NCBI GenBank assembly: GCA_021780115.1
Contig: JAJXZI010000239.1
Span: 1-53,532 of the forward strand
Source: a bacterium
Lineage (GTDB): Bacteria; Verrucomicrobiota; Verrucomicrobiia; Limisphaerales; JAJXZI01
Length of the DNA stretch: 53,532 nucleotides
Direction: 5' to 3'
The position numbers and the translations under genes are program-made. The notes below the pieces were generated by a model. The model saw only the letters and a program-made list of their open reading frames with translations. It had not been told where the DNA came from and ran no database searches. Shown piece after piece: positions 31,781 through 39,614 of the stretch (the first letter of the stretch is position 1; each line of letters opens with the position of its first letter).

Positions 31781-32626
31781 TCACATGCCGAAGCTCCGGA
31801 TCAGTGAGTGGACCACCAGTTCCCAGCCGTCCACGAGCACGAACAGCAACAGCTTCAGCGGCAGCGCAAACGTGGTGGGCGGCATCATCATCATGCCCAT
31901 GCTCATCAACACGGTGGCCACGACCAGATCGATGAGGATGAACGGCACGAACAGCAGAAAGCCCATCTGAAAAGCGGTGCGCAGTTCGCTGATGATGAAG
32001 CCGGGGATGACGACCTTGAGCGGCAGTTGGTCGGGCGTAGTCGGCTCCAGCTTGGCCAGCGCGGCAAACAACTCCACGTCTTTGGGCCGGGTCTGCTTGA
32101 GCATGAAGGTGCGGATGTGCTTGGACGCCTGATCCACGGCCTCCCCGCTCGAAATCTGCCCGGCCTGATACGGCACGATGGCGTCGCGGCTGATGTTGTC
32201 CCAGACCGGGGACATGATGAAGAAGGTCAGGAACAGCGAGAGGCCGACGATGATCTGGTTGGCCGGCGCGCCCTGCAATTGCAGCGCGGTACGCACGAAC
32301 GACAGCACGATGACGATGCGCGTGAAGCAAGTCATCAGCAGGATGATCGACGGCGCCAGCGTCAGCAGCGTCAAGGCGAACAGGACCTTGATGCCGACAT
32401 CCAGATCCTGGGGCTTGTTGCCGGCGTCGAGCGTGATGTGGAACGGCACGAAACCGGAGCCGCTGTTCGTCTGCGCCGCGGCGCGGTCCGCGCCGAGCAG
32501 CAGCCAGCCCGCGACCAGGACGAGCAGCCATGAGGTTCGGCGGCCCGGCCTTCGCGATTCGCCCGCCCCGGCCCGCGGACAGCAGGATTCCCAACCGCAA
32601 TCCTGCGCTAAGGAATCCCGTTTCAT
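31781..32626 (-). CDS. fliP: Flagellar export protein FliP
   Basis: Export-gate core. The 281 residues include a signal-like segment (WLLVLVAGWLLLGADRAAAQ) after a long, basic N-region of about 32 residues, then LLTLAPSIILLMTCFTRIVIVLSFVRTALQLQGAPANQIIVGLSLFLTFFIMSPVW, FIISELRTAFQMGFLLFVPFILIDLVVATVLMSMGMMMMPP, all classical FliP. ATG 32626 overlaps fliO as ATGA; a shorter start cannot be excluded. Confidence 0.97.
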   Translation of the reverse strand: MKRDSLAQDCGWESCCPRAGAGESRRPGRRTSWLLVLVAGWLLLGADRAAAQTNSGSGFVPFHITLDAGNKPQDLDVGIKVLFALTLLTLAPSIILLMTCFTRIVIVLSFVRTALQLQGAPANQIIVGLSLFLTFFIMSPVWDNISRDAIVPYQAGQISSGEAVDQASKHIRTFMLKQTRPKDVELFAALAKLEPTTPDQLPLKVVIPGFIISELRTAFQMGFLLFVPFILIDLVVATVLMSMGMMMMPPTTFALPLKLLLFVLVDGWELVVHSLIRSFGM

Positions 32627-33114
32627 TTGCGATGCAGGACCTGCTGCAAGACTTGCGCAAACGACACCGGAGGCGCGGCCGGTGAGTCACTGCCGTTGCC
32701 GCCGCCGTTGCCGTTGCCGTTTTCGGCCGCGGGCAGCGGACTCAGCAAACTGACGCCCGCCGGCGAGGAGGCGATGAGAAACCGCTGCTGCTCGTAACCC
32801 ACGACGTAGAGCGCAAAGCGATTGCCCAGCGGACGCGCCTCCAGGATGTTGAGCTTGGGCGCGCGGCCGTTTTTCACCATCAGCCGCTGCCAGTTGCGAA
32901 AGAGCCAGACGCCGCCCAGGAACAGCGCCAGCACCAAGGCCAGCGCGCCGAAGACCCGCAGCACGGACAGTCCGGTGTCCGGCAAATCGGCGGGCGCCGC
33001 GGCCAAGGGGGTCGCCAGGGCCGGAGCCGTGGAAAGGAGGAGCAAGACCATGCTCATTCCCGTTCCCACCGGCGCCCTCTCCCCTCGCGCGCTGGGTGAG
33101 CGGAGCCGGCTCAT
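32623..33114 (-). CDS. fliO: Flagellar biosynthesis protein FliO
   Basis: Stabilises FliP during gate assembly. The start is ATG 33114, which overlaps fliN as ATGA; the upstream frame is a fliN shadow. The 163 residues have a leader-like segment (MVLLLLSTAPALATP), a transmembrane helix (LRVFGALALVLALFLGGVWLF), then the FliO core (APKLNILEARPLGNRFALYVVGYEQQRFLIASSPAGVSLL) and a Gly/Asn-rich tail ending in VSFAQVLQQVLHRK. Moderate family similarity plus the conserved N-O-P gene order. Confidence 0.92.
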   Translation of the reverse strand: MSRLRSPSARGERAPVGTGMSMVLLLLSTAPALATPLAAAPADLPDTGLSVLRVFGALALVLALFLGGVWLFRNWQRLMVKNGRAPKLNILEARPLGNRFALYVVGYEQQRFLIASSPAGVSLLSPLPAAENGNGNGGGNGSDSPAAPPVSFAQVLQQVLHRK

Positions 33115-33386
33115 GGCGGCCCGACTCCCCCAAGGACTTCGGTGATTTTGACGCCAAACTGATCTTCCACCACCACCACTTCGCCGCGGGCGACGAGCTT
33201 GTCGTTGACGAACAGCTCCACCGGCGCGTCGGCCGCCTTGTTGAGTTGCACGACGGAGCCGGCGCCGAGCTGCAGCACTTCGCGCATCGGCATCTGGCAA
33301 CTGCCAAGTTCGACCGCCAGGTGGACGGGCACATCGAGCACCAGGTTCAGATTGGCGGGCGGATCAGTGGTGGCGTTCATGGGCAA
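33111..33386 (-). CDS. fliN: Flagellar motor switch protein FliN
   Basis: C-ring switch component. The 91 residues comprise essentially only the SpoA domain (LNLVLDVPVHLAVELGSCQMPMREVLQLGAGSVVQLNKAADAPVELFVNDKLVARGEVVVVEDQFGVKITEV), with a very short N-terminal arm compared with 137-residue E. coli FliN. The start may be ATG 33386 or 33380. It lies 3 bp after fliM and overlaps fliO. Confidence 0.97.
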   Translation of the reverse strand: MPMNATTDPPANLNLVLDVPVHLAVELGSCQMPMREVLQLGAGSVVQLNKAADAPVELFVNDKLVARGEVVVVEDQFGVKITEVLGGVGPP

Positions 33387-33389
33387 GCA

Positions 33390-34400
33390 TCAGGCTGGGA
33401 TCGGCTCGGTCAGTTCCACGGCCCAGCGGGAGCCGCAGGTGCCGAGGCGCCCGAGGAATTTGGGCACCCGCGCCAGACGAATCTGGACCTGCGCGGCGCA
33501 GTGGGGACCCAGCAGGAGCACGTCGCCGGTCCGGAGCCGACTGACTTCGCGCGCCGTCGCCTGGAGACCGGCCCACTGGGCCGTGATGGGCAGGGCGATT
33601 TCGCCCAGTTCCGGTTTCCACTTCATTTTCAGCGCCACCGACGGCGTCGCTTCCGCCTCCGGGGACACAACAGGCGCCAGCAGGCGGACCAGCGGCTCGA
33701 TGGCGTAATAGGGAAAGACCAACTGCATCTGGTCTTGCGCCTCGCCGAGGCTGGCGTCGAGCGTCAGCGAAAGCATCGCGGTGTCCGGCGGCGCCGTCTG
33801 CAGGAACCGGGCGTTGTTCTCGTGCCCGATGAGGGCCGGACGCAACGCCTTCAAGTCCTGCCAGTGGTTGCACCACTCGGTGAGCAGGATCTGCGAGGCC
33901 TGGTCCAGCAGCGCCGTTTCAATTTCGCTTAAATCGCGGCTCGCCTCCGCCACCTGTCCCGGACCACCGAGCAGGCGATCGACGATGGCCAGGCCAAAGC
34001 GCGGCGGGATCACGAGCAGGCAAACGCCGCGCAGCGGCTCCGCCTTGAACAGCGTGATGTGCGTCGGATTCGGCAGGCCCTCGGCGAAGGTCTGATACCC
34101 CACGACCTGCAACCGCGCGATGCGGAGGGTGCATTCGACCCGCAGGTAGATGGACAGCCGCGCGGCCAGCGCCCGCACAAACTGCTCGTGCCGCAGCCGG
34201 ATGCGGCGCAGTTCGCTCGGCGCCAGGAAGGCCGATTGGCGAAAATCGTGCGGGCGAATGCTCTCCCGGCGGCGGCTCGCGCGGCGGCCTTGCGGCAGGA
34301 TCACGGTGACGTTGTCCTCCGGCCCGGAGGCGGGCGACGCCGCGCTTTCCGGCGGACGCGTCGGCTCGCCGAAGGCGGAGGAAGGCGGGTGGGGATCCAT
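33390..34400 (-). CDS. fliM: Flagellar motor switch protein FliM, lacking the CheY-binding peptide
   Basis: C-ring switch protein of 336 residues: middle domain (ELRRIRLRHEQFVRALAARLSIYLRVE, THITLFKAEPLRGVCLLVIPPRFGLAIVDRLLGGPG) and C-terminal SpoA domain (LPITAQWAGLQATAREVSRLRTGDVLLLG). The first 55 residues are Pro/Ser/Arg-rich and lack the LSQxEIDxLL peptide by which FliM normally captures CheY-P. This fits with the decayed cheB at 45725-46024. The C-terminal domain keeps the family pattern, so switch-ring assembly should be intact. Confidence 0.94.
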   Translation of the reverse strand: MDPHPPSSAFGEPTRPPESAASPASGPEDNVTVILPQGRRASRRRESIRPHDFRQSAFLAPSELRRIRLRHEQFVRALAARLSIYLRVECTLRIARLQVVGYQTFAEGLPNPTHITLFKAEPLRGVCLLVIPPRFGLAIVDRLLGGPGQVAEASRDLSEIETALLDQASQILLTEWCNHWQDLKALRPALIGHENNARFLQTAPPDTAMLSLTLDASLGEAQDQMQLVFPYYAIEPLVRLLAPVVSPEAEATPSVALKMKWKPELGEIALPITAQWAGLQATAREVSRLRTGDVLLLGPHCAAQVQIRLARVPKFLGRLGTCGSRWAVELTEPIPA

Positions 34401-34410
34401 GGCGGGCGAG

Positions 34411-34986
34411 CTATTGAATGGCGAACTCGGTGAAGTAAATCTCCTCCACGACCGGCCCCCCCAGGATGTTGTTGAAACCGGTGATCAACTCGCTGCGAAT
34501 CAGGTTCCGCGCGCCGGGTTTCTCAATGTCCGCAATGGTTTTGGTCGCCAGCGCGCCGCCAGCCATGTCGCGCAACTGCGCCTCGTGTTGCAGGACCTTC
34601 GCCTTCAAATCGGGATCACTGCCCGCCAGCGCCAACGTGGTCAACAGATAACGGGCGCCCATCGTTCCCGCCACGTTCACCAGGAGTTTGTTCAGCGACA
34701 CCACTTCTTTCTTCCCCGCGGCGGACCCGGCGTCCGCGCCGCCCTTGTCTCCACCTGACCGGGAAGGGGATTCACCCGCCACGGGAATGTTCAAGCCCTT
34801 CTGCAGTTTCGGAAGCAACACGTAAGTCGTCACCCCGTAGGCCAGCAGTGGCATCACCACGAGCGTCGCGAGCAGGGGCACCCACGGTTTAATTCCGCCC
34901 GCCGGGGCCGGCGCCGCCGCGGGCTCCGGCGAGGGCGCCCGCGGCTCGCCGCTGTCTTTGGCGGATTCGAGGCGGTTGGTGGCCAT
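34411..34986 (-). CDS. fliL: Flagellar basal body-associated protein FliL
   Basis: An inner-membrane protein near the stators. The 191 residues have a cytoplasmic Ala/Pro-rich N-terminus, one transmembrane helix (WVPLLATLVVMPLLAYGVTTYVLLP, about 35-59) and a periplasmic domain with VVSLNKLLVNVAGTMGARYLLTTLALAG and a C-terminal ITGFNNILGGPVVEEIYFTEFAIQ, the FliL signature. It sits between flgE and fliM, 7 and 10 bp apart. Confidence 0.94.
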   Translation of the reverse strand: MATNRLESAKDSGEPRAPSPEPAAAPAPAGGIKPWVPLLATLVVMPLLAYGVTTYVLLPKLQKGLNIPVAGESPSRSGGDKGGADAGSAAGKKEVVSLNKLLVNVAGTMGARYLLTTLALAGSDPDLKAKVLQHEAQLRDMAGGALATKTIADIEKPGARNLIRSELITGFNNILGGPVVEEIYFTEFAIQ

Positions 34987-34993
34987 GATTCCC

Positions 34994-35821
34994 TTAGCGT
35001 TTCATGCCCACCACGTCCTGCAAGATTTCGTCGCTCGTAATGACCACGCGGGAGCTGGCCTCGAAGGCCCGCTGGGCCGTGATCAGCGAGGCCATCTCGT
35101 TCGTGAGATCCACGTTGGACATTTCCAGCGCGCCGGCCTGCAGGCTGCCCAGGCTGCCGCTGCCGGGCGCCTGGCTTTGGGCGAGCGGGCCGGCGGCGGT
35201 CAGGCCCGAGTACAGATTGTCACCGGACTTGGACAAGGCCTGGGGATTGGCGAAGTTTTGCAGCAGCACCTGGCCGCGCGTGAACTGCGTGCCGTCGGTC
35301 AGACGCACGGTGATCTTGCCGTCCTGGCCGATGCTGAAGGAAGCCACCGTGGCGCCGGGGGCGGCGCTGGCGGGCGCTCCCGTCGCGTCGATCTGGATGT
35401 CGCCCCGCGCCGTCAGCCCGGCATCCGCGAAGCCTTGCACGCGCAGTCCCTGGCTGTTGATGAGGTAGCCGTTGGCGTCGAGCTGGAAGCTGCCGTCCCG
35501 GCTGGCGTACTGCGTGCCGCTGGCGGCATCGCGCACGAGGAAGAACCCGTTGCCGTTGATCGCCAGGTCGGTTTGCACGCCGGTGTTGGTGATGGTGCCC
35601 TGGCTGAAGCGGTTGACAATGGCGCTGGTGTTGACGCCGGTGCCGATCTGCATCGAGCCGCTGGCGCCGCCCTGCAGCGTCTGGCTGAAGGTGTCCTCGA
35701 AATCCGCTTGCGCGGACTTGAAGCCGGTGGTGTCCACGTTGGCAATATTGTTGCCAATCACGTCCATCTGTTGTTGGAACTGCTGTAGGGCGCTGATGCT
35801 GGAATCCAGGGAACGAAGCAT
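34994..35821 (-). CDS. flgE: Flagellar hook protein FlgE, short form
   Basis: Hook subunit. The 275 residues start MLRSLDSSISALQQFQQQMDVIGNNIANVDTTGFKSAQADFED, carry TDLAINGNGFFLVRDAASGTQYASRDGSFQLD, and end MSNVDLTNEMASLITAQRAFEASSRVVITSDEILQDVVGMKR. It is much shorter than the 403-residue Salmonella FlgE and close to FlgG in size, so the outer D2 domain is largely missing. The call as hook rather than FlgG rests on position directly after flgD and before fliL. Confidence 0.93.
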   Translation of the reverse strand: MLRSLDSSISALQQFQQQMDVIGNNIANVDTTGFKSAQADFEDTFSQTLQGGASGSMQIGTGVNTSAIVNRFSQGTITNTGVQTDLAINGNGFFLVRDAASGTQYASRDGSFQLDANGYLINSQGLRVQGFADAGLTARGDIQIDATGAPASAAPGATVASFSIGQDGKITVRLTDGTQFTRGQVLLQNFANPQALSKSGDNLYSGLTAAGPLAQSQAPGSGSLGSLQAGALEMSNVDLTNEMASLITAQRAFEASSRVVITSDEILQDVVGMKR

Positions 35822-35826
35822 AGGAG

Positions 35827-36264
35827 TTATTTGAGTGGAGTTGAGCCGGAGGCTACCGCGAGCACCTGGCTCAGGTTATAGTTTTGGCCGTTGACTACGA
35901 TTTGCGGGGTGCCACCGGCGAGTTGCACACCGCTGACGACGCCGCTCGCGGTGGTTTGGTCCGCGTTTTGCAGTTTGACCGTCCGTCCGATCAAGTCGTT
36001 GGCCTGGAGGAACTGCTGTTGCGTGCCCAGTTGGGTGATGCCCGTCTGCATGGCCGTGGTCTGCTGCAGGGTGCTGAACTGGGCCAGTTGCGCGCTGAAA
36101 TCGAGGTTCGACTCCGGATTCATCGGGTCTTGCTGCGACATCTGGGTGACCAGCAGCTTCAAGAAGTCCTGCTGGTTGAGGGTGCTGGCCGTCAGGGTCG
36201 GCACGGTGCTGGCGCCGGCGGACGCTGTCGGATCGGTGGTGTTGGTGATGGATGTGACTGGCAT
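35827..36264 (-). CDS. flgD: Hook capping protein FlgD
   Basis: Scaffold for hook assembly. ATG 36264 gives 145 residues, containing the conserved N-terminal part (LNQQDFLKLLVTQMSQQDPMNPESNLDFSAQLAQFSTLQQTTAM) and a short C-terminal section (NDLIGRTVKLQNADQTTASGVVSGVQLAGGTPQIVVNGQNYNLSQVLAV). It lacks most of the FlgD tudor/Ig domains found in 220-230-residue versions, a reduction parallel to that of FlgE. It starts 7 bp after fliK and ends 5 bp before flgE. Confidence 0.95.
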   Translation of the reverse strand: MPVTSITNTTDPTASAGASTVPTLTASTLNQQDFLKLLVTQMSQQDPMNPESNLDFSAQLAQFSTLQQTTAMQTGITQLGTQQQFLQANDLIGRTVKLQNADQTTASGVVSGVQLAGGTPQIVVNGQNYNLSQVLAVASGSTPLK

Positions 36265-36271
36265 AACGAGT

Positions 36272-38392
36272 TCAGGCCCAGGATTCCCAGCCGAGCGGCG
36301 CGGTCGCCGCGCGGGCAGCCCGATCCGGAGTCTTTGCGACCGGGGCAACGCGGCGCAGTTCGGGCACCGGCGCCGGGGGGGCGACCCGCTGCCGGGGTGT
36401 TTGGTTTGCGGAATGGCCGAAGCCGCCGAGAGGGATTTCCATCAGCCCCGGATGGCGCGCCAGGGAGGTCAGACGAACCCCTTGCGCCGCGAGCTTCTGC
36501 TGCAATTCCTGCCACTGGCTGCTGAGCGCCGTGTAATCGCCCGTCTGCAGTTGGGCCTGCGCCTCCACGCGCCCTTCCCGGAAGCTCACTTTCAAAAGCA
36601 GCTCTGTCTGCGGGTCGGGCCGCAACACCGCGGACACCGAGTCGGCGGCGAGTTCTTTGAAGCGAAGGAGGTGCGTCGAAATCAGATGCTCCGTCCGTTC
36701 CAGCACTCCCGGACTGGGCGGGGCGACCGCCTCTGGTGCGGCGGCGGTAGTCGTGGTCACCGGTGCCACCGCGTGCGCGGCCAGCGGTGGGACGGAATTG
36801 GCCGACTGGCTCGCCAGACTTGAACCCTTTTGTTCGGAGAATTCCGCCAAAGCCTTCGGCAGATCGGAGGTGGCGCCCTTGGGATCCCAAGCGGCAGAAA
36901 CGACCGCGCCCGGCAGGTTTTTCTCCGCCAGCGTGGAAGGGTTGTCCAAGTTTTCCGTGGTTTTCACCAGTGCGTTACTGTCAGCAGCCGATATGCCAGC
37001 AGCCACCACCACGAGGTGGGGCGCGGCTGCGACATCTGCCGACACTCCTGCGAGACGCTCCAGCTTTACTGCCGCGGCTTCGCCCGCCAGAACCGGCATT
37101 TCAGTCGTCGTGGCCGGGGCGACCACCGGGGTCTGTCCGGAGTCGGGCAGCGATTTGATTTGATCTGCGGCTTCGCCCGCCGAGCGAGGTTCCAGTCCGC
37201 GAGCGGTCGGGACACCCGAACCGACGGCCGGCAAGCCTTGCGCCGTCTCCGGCGAAAGATCCGCACCTTCGCCGCGGGGTCCAGGGGATCCCGCCTTGAG
37301 CGAAGTGGCGTTCCCGGCAACCGGTACAGCGGGACCGCTCGCCGGGACGGCTCGCGGATTGCCGGCCGGCAATCCCGCCAGCGCAACCAGGGCGACAGTC
37401 GGATCAGTGGGACTTGCGACAGGCTGAGAAACCAGCCCGGTGGTCGGCGGCGGTGCCACACCCGCGTCCGCCCCGGCTACCTCTTGGCCTGGTTTCAAAA
37501 ATGGCAGGTCGAGTTCGCCGGACGCGGTATCCAACGGTGGCTTCAACGGCACGCCTTTCAACGGGAGGTCGCCAGGGGCGCTGGCCATTTCGGAACTTGG
37601 ATCGCGTTCCGGTTGGCGAACGGTTGTCGTCGCGGTGGCGGTCGCAGGCGAGATGTCCGCCGGGGCAGATTCGAAGCCGCCTGTGCTCACGCGGCCGGAC
37701 GGGTGCGCCGTTGGCGGCGCGGAGTCGTGGGTGGTGGCGGCGGGAACCAGCGGGCAGAAGAGAGGAGGCGCCCCAGGATTGGCCATCACCGGCGGCGGCA
37801 CTGGTGCCGCTGGTACGTGCGCATCGTGGTGGGAAATTTTGGCCGGGAGCGGTGGCCCGGTTGGTTCCGGTTTCGTTGCGCGGGAGGGACCGTCCGACCG
37901 TGGTCCAGACGCAGGAGGCCGCAAGGTAATTGGGGCCGGATTGAAGGCTGGCGGCGACGGCGAGCGGAGGCGCTGGGGCGGCGTGTCAGGTGAGGCAGGC
38001 GCGCGGCCAGTCGGAGGGAATTTCGGTTGGCGAACCCATTGAGAGGGGACTTGGCCCGCAGGCAGGCGTCCCGGTGGAGATGTCTGGGAACTGGCCTCAG
38101 CGCCCGTTCGAGACGGCGTCCGTGCGGGCTCACGCTCCAGCCGGACGGCGGTCGGGGCCAGGAGTTGGCTCCGGGGCTGTTTGTCCCCGGACGCAAGCTT
38201 AGTCTGGGACAGCGCGGACGCTGATCCGTTATCGGCGGGCTGCGGTCCGGGCTTTTCCGACCCCGCCAGCGCCCGGTCGATCACTCGCGCGAATGGATCC
38301 GGCGCCGGCTGGGGCACGGCCAGTCCGTCCGACACCGCCTGCTCCAGGGAGAAAACCGGCGGTTTTGGCGAGATGCCTTTGGGCAACGTCAT
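36272..38392 (-). CDS. fliK: Flagellar hook-length control protein FliK
   Basis: Secreted molecular ruler that also triggers the FlhB switch. Most of the 706 residues are low-complexity Pro/Ala/Ser/Gly-rich, the expected extended ruler. The C-terminal 170 residues form the conserved Flg_hook domain (LRPDPQTELLLKVSFREGRVEAQAQLQTGDYTALSSQWQELQQKLAAQGVRLTSL). It is larger than Salmonella FliK (405 aa). The position between a MotE-like gene and flgD is typical. Confidence 0.9.
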   Translation of the reverse strand: MTLPKGISPKPPVFSLEQAVSDGLAVPQPAPDPFARVIDRALAGSEKPGPQPADNGSASALSQTKLASGDKQPRSQLLAPTAVRLEREPARTPSRTGAEASSQTSPPGRLPAGQVPSQWVRQPKFPPTGRAPASPDTPPQRLRSPSPPAFNPAPITLRPPASGPRSDGPSRATKPEPTGPPLPAKISHHDAHVPAAPVPPPVMANPGAPPLFCPLVPAATTHDSAPPTAHPSGRVSTGGFESAPADISPATATATTTVRQPERDPSSEMASAPGDLPLKGVPLKPPLDTASGELDLPFLKPGQEVAGADAGVAPPPTTGLVSQPVASPTDPTVALVALAGLPAGNPRAVPASGPAVPVAGNATSLKAGSPGPRGEGADLSPETAQGLPAVGSGVPTARGLEPRSAGEAADQIKSLPDSGQTPVVAPATTTEMPVLAGEAAAVKLERLAGVSADVAAAPHLVVVAAGISAADSNALVKTTENLDNPSTLAEKNLPGAVVSAAWDPKGATSDLPKALAEFSEQKGSSLASQSANSVPPLAAHAVAPVTTTTAAAPEAVAPPSPGVLERTEHLISTHLLRFKELAADSVSAVLRPDPQTELLLKVSFREGRVEAQAQLQTGDYTALSSQWQELQQKLAAQGVRLTSLARHPGLMEIPLGGFGHSANQTPRQRVAPPAPVPELRRVAPVAKTPDRAARAATAPLGWESWA

Positions 38393-39000
38393 GGAGTTGC
38401 CGCCGCGGTGTTGCCCGGGGCGGGCGGGACGACCCGGCGCAGGCGTTCCGAGAGCAGCGCCGCGCGTTTGGCGTCGTCCTTGCCGAGTTTGGTGAACGCC
38501 TCCAGGACGGCGCTGGCCTCGTCCACCTTCATATAGGCGAGGATCTTGGCGGCATCGTCGTCGCTGAGTTCCTTGAGGATGCGGGCCGACGCTTCAGGCG
38601 CCATGTCGGCGTGCAGCTTGGCCAGCTTCTTCAGGTTCGCCGTCTCCGCGTCCTGGAGTCGGATGACGTTGGCGTCGAACTCCTGCTGCAAGCGCGACAC
38701 CGTTTGCGTGACGGAGAGGATTTCCTGGTGCTCCGCCTGGAGGCGCACTTCCAGTTCCTTGAGCCGTTGCGCACGCTGGTCCAATTCGTCCTTTTGCGTT
38801 TTCAACTCGGCCACCATCTGGTCGATCTCCGGGTTGCGATAGTTCCAGGACGGGCCGAGGGCCGGTGCCCCGTTGGCTTGCTCGGCTGGACGGCGCGCGC
38901 CCTGCAGCTTGCCGGGTTGCAGGAGCGCCACCGTGGTGGCCAGATAAGCCAGACATCCGATCAGGGAAACCATCCAATGGGATTGCAGTAAACGACTCAT
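38389..39000 (-). CDS. MotE/MgtE-N-like flagellar protein
   Basis: 203 residues: an N-terminal transmembrane anchor (WMVSLIGCLAYLATTVALL, about 9-27), a long coiled coil (EIDQMVAELKTQKDELDQRAQRLKELEVRLQAEHQEILSVTQTVSRLQQEF) and a C-terminal MgtE-N/FliG-like helical repeat (LAKLHADMAPEASARILKELSDDDAAKILAYMKVDEASAVLEAF). This is the architecture of the MotE/YlxF proteins encoded between fliJ and fliK, thought to chaperone MotC or act near the stator. It overlaps both fliJ and fliK as ATGA. Confidence 0.85.
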   Translation of the reverse strand: MSRLLQSHWMVSLIGCLAYLATTVALLQPGKLQGARRPAEQANGAPALGPSWNYRNPEIDQMVAELKTQKDELDQRAQRLKELEVRLQAEHQEILSVTQTVSRLQQEFDANVIRLQDAETANLKKLAKLHADMAPEASARILKELSDDDAAKILAYMKVDEASAVLEAFTKLGKDDAKRAALLSERLRRVVPPAPGNTAAATP

Positions 39001-39479
39001 ACCATCTCCAGTTTTGCAAAGGACAAGCTGCCGGCCCCGACTTCCGCGCCCGCCCGGCGCCGGCCCAACTCATCCAAAATCTTCTGCTCGGCGCGCTGGA
39101 CCTGGCGATCGTAAGCCCGCCGGCATTTCTCGAAGAACCGGTCCAGGGCCTCGCGGTCCCGCGTCGCGCAAACCAACGCCTCCCACGCGCCGTGCAACCG
39201 CTGCTGTTCGCGGTGCAGGTCGGCCTCCTCCTGCTTCGAGCGCTCGCCCAACACGGCGCAGTAAGTGCGGGTGCTCTCCAGGCGCTGGGTGAACGCGCCG
39301 TCCGTCATCTGCTGGCGCAGCCAGGACCAGCCAGATTCCAACTCAGCCAATGTCTCCCGCACCCGCTGCTCCGCCGCTTCGACCGCGCGCACCGCTTCGG
39401 CGTAGTGCCGCTGGGCCGCCTGTTCCTGCTGTTCGCGCAGGGTGCGCAAGGGTTGCAGGGGAAAGTGAAAGCGTTTCAT
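38997..39479 (-). CDS. fliJ: Flagellar export chaperone/stalk protein FliJ
   Basis: The coiled-coil stalk of the export ATPase. The 160 residues are almost entirely helical (FPLQPLRTLREQQEQAAQRHYAEAVRAVEAAEQRVRETLAELE; YDRQVQRAEQKILDEL), beginning with the MKRFHFPLQPLRTLRE motif usual for FliJ. It stands 135 bp after fliI and overlaps the MotE-like gene by ATGA. Confidence 0.92.
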   Translation of the reverse strand: MKRFHFPLQPLRTLREQQEQAAQRHYAEAVRAVEAAEQRVRETLAELESGWSWLRQQMTDGAFTQRLESTRTYCAVLGERSKQEEADLHREQQRLHGAWEALVCATRDREALDRFFEKCRRAYDRQVQRAEQKILDELGRRRAGAEVGAGSLSFAKLEMV

Positions 39480-39614
39480 GGCGTCAGTGTTGAAATTCGC
39501 GCCCGCCGACCGGCCGGATCGACCGATGGCGGGTCTGCGGCCGGCGTCCAGATCGGTGAGGAACCACCGCGGTCGAGCCGAACCGCACCGGGCGAGCTAT
39601 AGTCGTGGCGGTGT

